Notes under the pieces: generated by a model
What the model was told of the DNA's origin: nothing
Databases searched by the model: none
The model's input: the letters and a program-made list of their open reading frames with translations, nothing else
Shown: one piece after another, positions 7,708 to 15,036 of the stretch
How the letters are laid out: each line of letters begins with the position of its first letter
How positions within the stretch are numbered: position 1 is the stretch's first letter
Assembly (NCBI RefSeq): GCF_009696605.1
Contig: NZ_VULR01000011.1
Span: forward strand, 21,673 to 85,672
Source: Anaerosalibacter bizertensis
Lineage (GTDB): Bacteria; Bacillota; Clostridia; Tissierellales; Sporanaerobacteraceae
DNA length: 64,000 bases
Direction: 5' to 3'
Program-made: the position numbers and the translations under genes

Positions 7708-8991
7708 ATGAATAAGAAAATATTAGAGCAATGTTATGAGGATTATCTAAATAAAAAATCTACATATGATAAGATGTATCAATACTACTGTGGTGAATCA
7801 GATGCAATTAAGAGATATACAGCACAAGAATATCAAGAAAGTCATAAAATGAACTTAAATTACCTCAAGAAATTAATCAAAGAAGAAATATCATACTCAA
7901 TCGGAAATCAACCGTCTTACATATCAAAAACAAATGATGATGATATAGTACAAGAAATTGATTATTACACATATCACTGGAATAGAAATCATGATGTTGA
8001 AGTGCTAAAAAATATGCTACTCTACAGCACCGTATATGAACTTTATTATGTTGATAGAGAGGGACAATTTAGTGCAAAAGTAATTAGTCCTCGTGGTGGT
8101 TATGCTTATATGGATGATTTTGGGAATATATTACTATTCTTTCATATGTTTAAACTAAAATTTGATGATACTGTATATATAGATGTATATGATAATAAGT
8201 ATATATATCATTTTGATGAGGATTTTAATGAGGTAAAGGCAAAAGACAAACATATATTCGGACAAGTACCTGTTAGCATTGGTATATTATCTGCAGAAAA
8301 GGAAAAAGATACTCTATTCAATGATGTAAAAGATATACAGGATGGATTAAGTATTATTAAATCAGATGGTGTGAATGAGATAACAAATACAAGAGCAGCG
8401 ATACTAAAAGGGAAAGGATTTAAACTTGACAAAGAACAGGTTGATAACTTGAAAAGATATAGGTTTGCCAATTTACCTAATACGAAAGAAGCCGACTTAG
8501 ATTGGTTGTTGAAGAATCTTAATGCTGACTATCAGGAACTAATGATGGAAAGTTTACAAAAAGATATGTACACTTTGAGTATGCACATCGATAATCAAGA
8601 GAAATTACAAAGTAATACAAGTTCATTAACATTGAGGAATCGACTTATTAATCTTGAAATGAAGGTAAAATTAAACAACAGGGCAATGATGAATGTATTG
8701 ATAAGTAGGATTCGATTCTTGTTTATATATCTGAAAATAATCAAGAATAAGGATTATGACTACAGGAATATAAGTGTTAAATTCAATAGTATCATACCTT
8801 CTGATGATTTAATAATCAGTCAAATTATTTCACAAATGGGTGATAAGTTATCATTAAGAACTGCATTAAGTCAATTATCATTCATTGATAATGCAGATGC
8901 AGAAATAAAACAACTACAAGAGGAAAATAAAGAAATATGGGAAGGCGAGAAGTTACTTGATATAGGTGATACAAATGAAGAAGAAGTATAA
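7708..8991 (+). CDS. Portal protein, SPP1 gp6-like
   Basis: The 427-residue protein is placed by order (terL-portal-minor head) and by features of the SPP1 gp6 family: an N-terminal region with QYYCGE and MNLNYLKKLIKEEISYSIGN, a central beta domain (VISPRGGYAYMDDFG) and a long helical C-terminus. It forms the ring at one capsid vertex through which DNA enters and to which the tail connects. The start is at ATG 7708 behind GGGGGTGG. Its end overlaps the start of the next gene, implying translational coupling. Confidence 0.88.
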   Translation: MNKKILEQCYEDYLNKKSTYDKMYQYYCGESDAIKRYTAQEYQESHKMNLNYLKKLIKEEISYSIGNQPSYISKTNDDDIVQEIDYYTYHWNRNHDVEVLKNMLLYSTVYELYYVDREGQFSAKVISPRGGYAYMDDFGNILLFFHMFKLKFDDTVYIDVYDNKYIYHFDEDFNEVKAKDKHIFGQVPVSIGILSAEKEKDTLFNDVKDIQDGLSIIKSDGVNEITNTRAAILKGKGFKLDKEQVDNLKRYRFANLPNTKEADLDWLLKNLNADYQELMMESLQKDMYTLSMHIDNQEKLQSNTSSLTLRNRLINLEMKVKLNNRAMMNVLISRIRFLFIYLKIIKNKDYDYRNISVKFNSIIPSDDLIISQIISQMGDKLSLRTALSQLSFIDNADAEIKQLQEENKEIWEGEKLLDIGDTNEEEV

Positions 8992-9850
8992 GGAAATGTA
9001 TCTTGAACATGAAAAAGAAGGGTATGAGATAGCAGAGGAGAAAAGTAAAGAGATATACAAGAAACAAAAAGAAGATAGGGAAAAATTATTAGATGAAATA
9101 GGTAGAGTAGTGTTAACCTATGCAGTAATTGATGGCGTAATAGACTTAACAACGAAACAAAAAAGGAAACTCAACAAGAAATTTAATAAGACAATAAAAA
9201 ATCTCACTCGTAATCAAAGTACGAGTGAAGAAAAAGTAATAAATGATATACTTGAAACAGTAACAAAAGAAAGATATAACAAGAATGGTTACTTGATGAG
9301 TATTGGCATGAAGTTTGATATGAAAAGATTTAGTGATAGTAAAATGAAGGAAATAGTTAATAATACTATTGATGGCAAAACATGGAGTGATAGGAACTGG
9401 ACTAACAAGAAGAAGTTAGAGAGGACACTAAAAAGGGAAGTAAATCGTCTATTTCAGGGTGAAACTAATATAAACGATATAGACAAGGTGATAAGAGATA
9501 AATTCAGTCAAAATGCTTATAACAGTAAAAGATTAATTGAAACAGAGGTTGCAAGATGTCAGGCAGAAGCAAATGACTTATTTGCACGTGAACATGATGT
9601 AGAAAAACAAATGTATGTTGCGACATTAGATGAACGTACTACAGAACAATGTCAAAATTTAGATTCAAATATATATGATATAGATGATACAGATAAGCCA
9701 ATACCCCCTTTGCACCCACTCTGTAGATCAACACTTGTAAATTTACCCTCTGTAGATTGGGACTTTGATACAAGGAAAGATAACGAAACAAAAGGATATA
9801 TTGACTTCATGACTTATGAAGAGTGGAAGGAACAAAATAATATAGATTAA
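8975..9850 (+). CDS. Minor head protein, SPP1 gp7-like head morphogenesis protein
   Basis: The start is placed at ATG 8975, after AGGTG at 8965-8968; a GTG at 8966 is in frame. The 291-residue protein has a charged helical N-terminal half and the gp7-type C-terminal domain: ARCQAEANDLFARE, then MYVATLDERTTEQC, then PPLHPLCRSTLVN, with conserved Cys and His. Such proteins are internal or minor head components that accompany the portal. It overlaps the portal gene by 17 nt. Confidence 0.88.
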   Translation: MKKKYKEMYLEHEKEGYEIAEEKSKEIYKKQKEDREKLLDEIGRVVLTYAVIDGVIDLTTKQKRKLNKKFNKTIKNLTRNQSTSEEKVINDILETVTKERYNKNGYLMSIGMKFDMKRFSDSKMKEIVNNTIDGKTWSDRNWTNKKKLERTLKREVNRLFQGETNINDIDKVIRDKFSQNAYNSKRLIETEVARCQAEANDLFAREHDVEKQMYVATLDERTTEQCQNLDSNIYDIDDTDKPIPPLHPLCRSTLVNLPSVDWDFDTRKDNETKGYIDFMTYEEWKEQNNID

Positions 9851-9860
9851 AGGGGGAAGT

Positions 9861-10142
9861 ATGATGTTTAAAAGACGTAAGCAACAAATGGTATATTGTG
9901 ATGAATGTGGAGGTAGGTTTAAGTTACGCCCTCAAGTAGAAAAAATAAAAGATGATATAGAAAGAGTACACTTTGTTTGTAAGCATTGCAAACATGACTA
10001 TACAGCGTACTATACTAACAACTATATCAAACAAAAACAAAAGGAGATAAGGGAGGTTGGTATGAGGGATATTAAGAAGAGAATGGAAATAGAAAAAGAA
10101 ATTAAGGCTGAAATGAATAATTTAAGAAGGAAATATGAATAA
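9861..10142 (+). CDS. Small zinc-ribbon prophage protein, 93 aa
   Basis: A 93-residue protein with a four-cysteine zinc ribbon: YCDECGG near the N-terminus and FVCKHCKHDY about 25 residues on. The C-terminal part is a highly charged helix. Small zinc-ribbon proteins are common between minor head and scaffold genes in Firmicutes siphoviruses; their job is not established. ATG 9861 follows AAAGGGGGAAG. A terminator begins at its stop codon. Confidence 0.75.
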   Translation: MMFKRRKQQMVYCDECGGRFKLRPQVEKIKDDIERVHFVCKHCKHDYTAYYTNNYIKQKQKEIREVGMRDIKKRMEIEKEIKAEMNNLRRKYE

Positions 10143-10163
10143 CACTCTTGATTGAGTGTTTTT
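10141..10163 (+). terminator. Rho-independent terminator starting in the stop codon
   Basis: A 7-bp stem (10141-10147 with 10154-10160), 6-nt loop and T run; the stop codon occupies 10140-10142. Confidence 0.7.
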
Positions 10164-10250
10164 ATTATGCCCTTTTTACTTGCTTGCAGGGCTAAAAGAA
10201 CAACTCGGAAAATATATAGTCGTACGGACTTTAAACGGGAGGTAATAGTA

Positions 10251-10793
10251 ATGGAAAATAAAGAAACGATAGATAAAAAAGAAGAAATAAAAGATATAGA
10301 TACAGAGAAAACTGGTGACAAATCAAAAGATAAACAAGAGTCTAGTGCAGTAGATTCTACTAAAAAGGAAAAATTATTTACACAAGAGGAAATCAATGAC
10401 ATAATTTCTAAACGTTTAGAACGAGAAAAGAAGAAGGCAGAAGAAGAAAGACAAGAAGCAGAAAGACTTGCAAAAATGTCTGAAGCAGAAAGACAACAAG
10501 CAATTTTTGATAAAGAAAAGGCAAAATTTGAAAAAGAAAGACAAGAATTTAAAAGGCAACAAATGGAACTACAAGTAATAAAAGAATTAAACACAAAAGG
10601 ACTACCTACAGAGTTTGCAAGTTATTTAATCGCGGATGATGCAGAGGCATGTATGGATAATATTAAGACATTTGAAGAGAAATGGACAAATGCTCTTGAA
10701 GAAGCAGTAAAAGAAAGAATAAAAGGTGGATATGAACCACCAACAAGTGAAACAGATGATATTGATCCATTCTTGAAGGGGTTAATGGGTTAA
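10251..10793 (+). CDS. Phage scaffolding protein, DUF4355-like
   Basis: The start is at ATG 10251 behind GGGAGG; a longer frame from 10152 would translate the terminator. The 180-residue protein is nearly all charged helix: KLFTQEEINDIISKRLERE, then a Glu/Lys/Arg coiled coil (~70-120), then a C-terminal segment ending DPFLKGLMG. This layout is characteristic of DUF4355 scaffolds, which guide coat assembly and leave before packaging. It lies just upstream of the major capsid gene. Confidence 0.85.
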   Translation: MENKETIDKKEEIKDIDTEKTGDKSKDKQESSAVDSTKKEKLFTQEEINDIISKRLEREKKKAEEERQEAERLAKMSEAERQQAIFDKEKAKFEKERQEFKRQQMELQVIKELNTKGLPTEFASYLIADDAEACMDNIKTFEEKWTNALEEAVKERIKGGYEPPTSETDDIDPFLKGLMG

Positions 10794-10836
10794 GAAATAA
10801 TAAAAATAATAATAAATTAGAGGAGAGTGTTTAATA

Positions 10837-11670
10837 ATGGCTATTAATTATGCAGAAAAATATGATTTACAAAAGTTAGTTGATGAGAAATTTATGGAAG
10901 GAAGTAAGACAGAACAATTAGTTAACAAGGATTTTGATTTTGTAGGTGCACAAACAGTAAAGGTATATAATATAGGAACTGTACCATTAACAGATTATGC
11001 AAGAACAGGAGTAAATCGATTTGGTTCTCCAGATGAATTAGATACAACAGTACAAGAAATGACAATGACACAAGATAAGTCTTTTACATTTACAATTGAC
11101 AAGATGAATGAAGATGAAACAATGGGAGCATTAAATGCAGGGAAGGCATTAGATAGACAAATTAGAGAAAGAGTTATACCTGAAGTAGATACTTATAGAT
11201 TAGATGTAATGGCTACTAACGCAGGCAAAACTGCAACTGCTAATCTTACAGCAACTAATATCTATGACAAAATAACAGAAGCAACAGAAGTATTAGATGA
11301 TGCAGAAGTACCTTTTGAGGGAAGATACCTTGTTGTAACACCTGCAACTTATACATTAATGAAGAAAAATAAAGATATTGTGATGGAAACTGAAATAGGG
11401 CAAGAGATGAGAGCAAGAGGTGTAGTAGCATTGGTAGATGGTATGGAAGTAGTTAAAGTACCTTCTAGTAGATTACCAGAAAACTTTGGTTTCATGGTAT
11501 GTCATAATGTGGCAACTACAGCACCTGTTAAATTGGCAGAATATAGAATACACGAAGATGCTCCTGGAATTTCAGGTTCATTAGTTGAAGGTAGAGTTTA
11601 CTTTGATGCTTTTGTATTAGATAATAAGAAAGACGCTATCTTTGTACACAATAATTCTACAGGTGCATAA
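10837..11670 (+). CDS. Major capsid protein
   Basis: The 277-residue protein follows the scaffold gene by 43 bp behind GAGGAGAG. Features of HK97-fold coat proteins are seen: YAEKYDLQKLVDEKF at the N-terminus, FTIDKMNEDET, ALDRQIRERVIPEVD in the spine helix region, and RYLVVTPATYTLMKK in the P/A domains. It builds the icosahedral shell. No separate protease gene is visible, consistent with a scaffold-type rather than protease-type head. Followed by a strong terminator. Confidence 0.9.
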   Translation: MAINYAEKYDLQKLVDEKFMEGSKTEQLVNKDFDFVGAQTVKVYNIGTVPLTDYARTGVNRFGSPDELDTTVQEMTMTQDKSFTFTIDKMNEDETMGALNAGKALDRQIRERVIPEVDTYRLDVMATNAGKTATANLTATNIYDKITEATEVLDDAEVPFEGRYLVVTPATYTLMKKNKDIVMETEIGQEMRARGVVALVDGMEVVKVPSSRLPENFGFMVCHNVATTAPVKLAEYRIHEDAPGISGSLVEGRVYFDAFVLDNKKDAIFVHNNSTGA

Positions 11671-11682
11671 TAAACATAACTA

Positions 11683-11705
11683 GAGGGGTAATATTCCCCT
11701 CTTTT
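11683..11705 (+). terminator. Rho-independent terminator after the capsid gene
   Basis: A perfect 6-bp GC-rich stem (11683-11688 with 11696-11701) is followed by Ts. It separates the capsid gene from the connector genes and may lower expression of the latter. Confidence 0.75.
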
Positions 11706-11730
11706 ATTTTGTTAAGGAGGGGATAAATAA

Positions 11731-12051
11731 ATGATATTAGAAGATATAAAAATATTATTAGGTATAAGAGATGATAAAGAAGATAATATATTGCGTATAT
11801 ATATAAGAAAGGCAATAACAGCAATAAGGTATTACTTGAACAATGATAAATTTACTGACGAATATATCAAAGATAACTTTCAAGATGCAATAATCGAGTT
11901 AGTATCAACTGCATACAGAAATAAAGATAATAAGAATATAAAAGCATACACAGAAGGAAAACAAAGTATAACATATAAAGATAATACTAACTTTACTATA
12001 ACAGAAGATGTGGCAAACTTACTCCCTATGCCATATGGGAGGTTTTTCTAA
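11731..12051 (+). CDS. Head-tail connector protein
   Basis: A 106-residue helical protein of the gp6/gp15 connector type: ILEDIKILLGIRDDKEDNIL at the start, a helix IRKAITAIRYYLN, and FQDAIIELVSTAYRNKD. These form a ring below the portal. Starts at ATG 11731 behind AAGGAGGGG; its stop codon overlaps the next start by one base, as in tight structural operons. Confidence 0.8.
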   Translation: MILEDIKILLGIRDDKEDNILRIYIRKAITAIRYYLNNDKFTDEYIKDNFQDAIIELVSTAYRNKDNKNIKAYTEGKQSITYKDNTNFTITEDVANLLPMPYGRFF

Positions 12052-12353
12052 TGTTTAGAAATAAAGTAATTGAAATATGGAAGAAGGGTGAGAAAAAAGA
12101 AGGATCATTTGGACAAGCAGTAGAAGGTAAACCAAAATTGATAAAGACAATTAAAGTAAATGTACAGCCTTATTTTTCCGAGGAAGCACTTAAAGATTAT
12201 GGATTTACTGTTGATTGTGAAAAAGTAATATTCATGGATGTTGAAGATATTAATATAGATACTCATTTTATAGTTTATCGTGGCAAGAAATATGAGATAA
12301 AGAAAATAATTGAGTGGAATGAGTATCAAGAGGTGTTGGTACATCATGTTTAA
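12051..12353 (+). CDS. Head-tail adaptor / minor capsid protein
   Basis: A 100-residue beta-rich protein with the pattern of phage head-closure (gp16-like) proteins: VIEIWKKGEKKEGSFG, VNVQPYF, YRGKKYEIKKIIEWNEYQEV. It would close the connector after packaging. It starts on the last base of the preceding stop and overlaps the next gene by 8 nt, so the trio is translationally coupled. Confidence 0.75.
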   Translation: MFRNKVIEIWKKGEKKEGSFGQAVEGKPKLIKTIKVNVQPYFSEEALKDYGFTVDCEKVIFMDVEDINIDTHFIVYRGKKYEIKKIIEWNEYQEVLVHHV

Positions 12354-12672
12354 GGACAATAGTAAAGAAGTTAAAAAGGCATTAGAAAATGCTATTAATA
12401 ACAGCCTTGAAGATATAGGTAAAGTAGGGATGGCAGAAAGTCAATTAAGGACTCCTGTTGATACAGGCAAATTACGTAGAAGTCAAACGTATCAAGTAGA
12501 CAATAAAAATAAACATGTTGATATAGGGGTAACTCAAGAAGCACCATATGGTGTGTTTGTGGAATTGGGGACAAGTAGGCAACAGAGCCAGCCATTCTTG
12601 AGAGATGGAATAATGAATAACATAGACAAATTTCAAAATATAATCGATAAACACCTTAGGAAATTGAGGTGA
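12346..12672 (+). CDS. HK97 gp10-like tail completion protein
   Basis: The start is at ATG 12346 (AGGTG at 12331); an in-frame start at 12310 lacks a ribosome binding site. The 108-residue protein shows the gp10 signature: GMAESQLRTPVDTGKLRRS, then APYGVFVELGTSRQQSQPF. These proteins sit at the head-tail junction. The proposed start overlaps the preceding gene by 8 nt. Confidence 0.85.
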   Translation: MFKDNSKEVKKALENAINNSLEDIGKVGMAESQLRTPVDTGKLRRSQTYQVDNKNKHVDIGVTQEAPYGVFVELGTSRQQSQPFLRDGIMNNIDKFQNIIDKHLRKLR

Positions 12673-12678
12673 TAAAGT

Positions 12679-13080
12679 ATGATAGAGATTTATGAATATA
12701 TTTATAACAAATTAAAAAAATGTTGTAATAGCGTTGATTATGAGGACTTAAAAAGGAACGAGGAAGGTATTGCCCTTATCAATGATGTAAAAGTCGTCTA
12801 TAGCCTTCCTGAAGCCTTACAGGACAATATGACAAAAAATAGAAGTAATATTCCCTTAATAATTGATATTTGGGCTAAAAAAGAACAAATTATAGAGGTT
12901 GAGGAGATAATAACAAAAATAAATAAAGAATTAAGAGGAGAGGTGTATAGAAGTAATAATATACCTTTTTTTAATGTTGAGAAAGCAATAAATTGGCGTA
13001 ACAATATTCAAGACGAAGATAAAACAATAAGAAGAACACAGTTAAATTATGTAATAAGAATTTATGAGGAGGTAATATAA
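12679..13080 (+). CDS. Tail terminator / minor tail protein (by position)
   Basis: A 133-residue protein in the place of the tail terminator, between the gp10-like gene and the major tail gene. A helical N-terminus (MIEIYEYIYNKLKK) is followed by alternating strands and helix (IPLIIDIWAKKEQIIEVEE) and ends QLNYVIRIYEEVI, a pattern seen in DUF3168-like terminators. The assignment rests mainly on gene order. Its end is one base from the next gene. Confidence 0.65.
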   Translation: MIEIYEYIYNKLKKCCNSVDYEDLKRNEEGIALINDVKVVYSLPEALQDNMTKNRSNIPLIIDIWAKKEQIIEVEEIITKINKELRGEVYRSNNIPFFNVEKAINWRNNIQDEDKTIRRTQLNYVIRIYEEVI

Positions 13081-13081
13081 A

Positions 13082-13702
13082 ATGGCTTTACAAACAACTG
13101 GTTATACAAAAAGTACACCTTTGCACTATATGGTTGACGCAGGGGCAATATATAAAGATTTGGAATATGACTCATTAACTAAAACGTGGAAGGGTGAACT
13201 TCTAGGTGCTACACATGATGGTAATAAAATAACTATCGAACAAGAATATAGAAAAATAGAAGTTGATGGTGTATTTGTCGATGCAGTTGGACAAAAGGTT
13301 TTACAAACATCTAAAGCAATGCTCGAGGTTAACGTGAAAGAAATAACAGCGGAAAACTTGAGACTTGCGATTAATGGTACTGTAAGAGAAGCGGGAGAAG
13401 ATGAAGCACCAGAAGGCTATCAGGTAATAGAAGGAAAGGGAAAACTTGAAAATACTGACTATATCAAGAATTTAGGACTTGTAGGAACATTAACAGGTTC
13501 AGAACAACCAATCATTATTATTTTGGATAATGCTTTATGTACTTCTGGATTAGAAGGCGAAACAAAAGATGACGATGAATTAGTTATTACGATGGAATTT
13601 GAAGCACACGCTGATGCAGAAAATGTATCAAATAGAAAGTTACCATGTCGAATATATTTTCCACCAGTGGCAACTGAACCAGAAACACCAGTAGAGGGAT
13701 AA
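13082..13702 (+). CDS. Major tail tube protein
   Basis: A 206-residue beta-rich protein: HYMVDAGAIYKDLEY, LGATHDGNKITIEQEYRKIE and the FEAHADAE region resemble phage tail tube subunits. It comes just before the tail-assembly chaperone and tape measure genes, as the tube protein does in siphoviruses. The end is Pro/Glu-rich. A terminator hairpin has the stop codon in its loop. Confidence 0.85.
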   Translation: MALQTTGYTKSTPLHYMVDAGAIYKDLEYDSLTKTWKGELLGATHDGNKITIEQEYRKIEVDGVFVDAVGQKVLQTSKAMLEVNVKEITAENLRLAINGTVREAGEDEAPEGYQVIEGKGKLENTDYIKNLGLVGTLTGSEQPIIIILDNALCTSGLEGETKDDDELVITMEFEAHADAENVSNRKLPCRIYFPPVATEPETPVEG

Positions 13703-13718
13703 TTTCCCTCTATTTTTT
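13693..13718 (+). terminator. Rho-independent terminator with the stop codon in the loop
   Basis: A perfect 7-bp stem (13693-13699 with 13705-13711); the stop codon TAA (13700-13702) is in the loop. A seven-T run follows. Confidence 0.8.
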
Positions 13719-13745
13719 TACTTTATTAATACAGGAGGATGATAG

Positions 13746-14123
13746 ATGATGGCTAAATTAGAAATGAGAGAACTTAATGGACAAGATACTTTTTTATTAT
13801 TACCCATAGTGGCTAAACTAGGGATTAGTGATGCAATAAAATATGTAGAAAAACAAAGAGGTAAATATGCCGATGAAGAACTATCTCAAGAAGAAATAGA
13901 TATGGTAGGTGCTGAATTATTTGCAAAGGCACTAGAAGTAATACTTGTAAATATTGACAAAGTACAGAATGATATAAATAAATTACTTGCAAATATGTGT
14001 AATACTACTCAAAAGGAAATTAAGGAGTTAGATTTTGCGGAATATAATATGTTGATTATTGAATTGTTCTCACAAGAAGGTTTTAAGGCTTTTTTCAAGC
14101 ATCTATACTCATCGCTGAAATAG
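13746..14123 (+). CDS. Tail assembly chaperone, short form (gpG-like)
   Basis: A 125-residue helical protein between the major tail and tape measure genes, the site of lambda G/GT-type chaperones, which coat the tape measure protein during tail assembly. Starts at ATG 13746 behind AGGAGG. Near its end the frame reaches a slippery heptamer (14090-14096), so some ribosomes should make the longer product listed next. No sequence motif identifies it; the role rests on order and the frameshift arrangement. Confidence 0.85.
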   Translation: MMAKLEMRELNGQDTFLLLPIVAKLGISDAIKYVEKQRGKYADEELSQEEIDMVGAELFAKALEVILVNIDKVQNDINKLLANMCNTTQKEIKELDFAEYNMLIIELFSQEGFKAFFKHLYSSLK

Positions 14124-14443
14124 GTGAGTATAGGTTTAGGGACATTCTTTATCAAAGATATAGTAACCCTTTAGGGCTATTATCGACTATGACAGCAATT
14201 GAATTTGTTGAATATATACAATACTTATCAGATGAATTATTACGTGAACAAGAAGAAAAGCAAGAGGAACAATTGTTTAATGTTTGGTTGCACAAAGTTT
14301 ATGATAAGACATATCCAGAATGGAAAAAAGAAATAATGAAGAGTGTCAATAAAAATAATAAAAAAATTAAAAATAATAAAAAAATGACTAAAGAAATGGA
14401 GGAGAAGGCAATTAAAAAGGCGGAAAAAATTCTAGGTAAATAG
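13746..14443 (+). CDS. Tail assembly chaperone, -1 frameshift product (gpGT-like)
   Basis: A -1 shift at 14090-14096 joins 117 residues of the short form to 115 residues read in the overlapping frame (14096-14443), giving 232 residues. The -1 frame is open through the gap after the short-form stop (QASILIAEIGEYRFRDILY, then STMTAIEFVEYIQYLSDEL), which has no start codon with a good ribosome binding site, so frameshifting best explains its expression. The end is Lys-rich, fitting binding to the tape measure. In lambda the ratio of the two products controls tail assembly. Confidence 0.85.
14090..14133 (+). promoter_or_regulatory. Programmed -1 ribosomal frameshift signal
   Basis: Slippery heptamer T TTT TTC (14090-14096) in the right phase, 6-nt spacer, then an 11-bp stem with one G-U pair (14103-14113 with 14123-14133) around a 9-nt loop. 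The stem-loop spans the zero-frame stop codon (14121-14123). Confidence 0.85.
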
Positions 14444-14454
14444 GAGGTGGATAT

Positions 14455-14769
14455 ATGAATTTATTCACCCTTTTTGGACGTATTGCAATAGATGATAAAG
14501 GTGCAACAAGTAAAATAGATAGTATAACAAATACAGCAAGAAGATCAGAAGGAATAATAGGTAGTAGTTTTAAAAAGATAGGAAAATATATTGGTGCTGC
14601 TTTTACAGTAAAAAAAATGATTGAATTTGAAAAGAAAATAATATCGACTTATGCAACATACGATGACCAAATGAGAAAAGTACAAGCGGTATCGGGTGCA
14701 ACTGGTGCAGAATGGGATAAGTTACGGAATAAAGCAAGAGAATTAGGTAAGGGAACCCGCTATAGTGCT
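14455..14769 (+). CDS. Tail tape measure protein, exon 1 (residues 1-105)
   Basis: ATG 14455 follows AGGAGGTGG. Exon 1 holds the N-terminal helices typical of tape measure proteins (MNLFTLFGRIAIDDKGA, DDQMRKVQAVSGATGAEW, ELGKGTRYSA) and ends on codon GCT at 14769. Continuing into the intron hits a stop at 14806-14808, giving a useless 117-residue product. After intron removal the frame runs TRYSA-TEAGQ, the normal continuation of this protein family. The full protein would be 797 residues; it sets tail length and passes through the tube. Confidence 0.92.
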
Positions 14770-15036
14770 AGAGTGAGTTGGCACACTACACAGAAATGTG
14801 TAGCATAAATAAGTGAGCAAAATCGGGGAAATCTAAGGTCATAAACTATGATAACCCCGAGGTAAGTTGTTAGATTGCGAAAGGCTAATAACCACCGTAG
14901 AGCGTAGAGGGTGAATAAATATAATCCCTCCAAGAGTGTTCACTACCCTAACAAGTGAAGTTGAGGGTAAAAAGGTACGCCGATACTTAGAGGAAACTCT
15001 AAGAATATGAGATAAAAAACTCATATATAACAAATG
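14770..15036 (+). ncRNA. Self-splicing group I intron (IA-like) in the tape measure gene
   Basis: A 267-nt intron with no ORF. The core can be folded by eye. P1: exon GTGCT (14765-14769) with guide GGCAC (14780-14784), U-G pair at the splice site. P2: 14786-14792/14797-14803, GAAA loop. P3: 14812-14818/14938-14944. P4: 14824-14828/14855-14859. P5: 14839-14843/14847-14851. P6: 14861-14863/14894-14896, extended by 14866-14873/14885-14892. P7: G14900-C14981, bulged A14901, then 14902-14906/14976-14980, giving the G-C guanosine-binding pair. P7.1: 14907-14911/14926-14930. P8: 14945-14949/14964-14968. P9: 14986-14992/14997-15003, GAAA loop. P9.2: 15005-15011/15020-15026. The last base is G, as required. 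No homing endonuclease gene is present. Confidence 0.93.

Noticed and set aside
14455..14808. Tape measure gene as a frameshifted pseudogene
   Set aside because: The break has all the elements of a group I intron and removal restores the frame exactly at a family-conserved junction.
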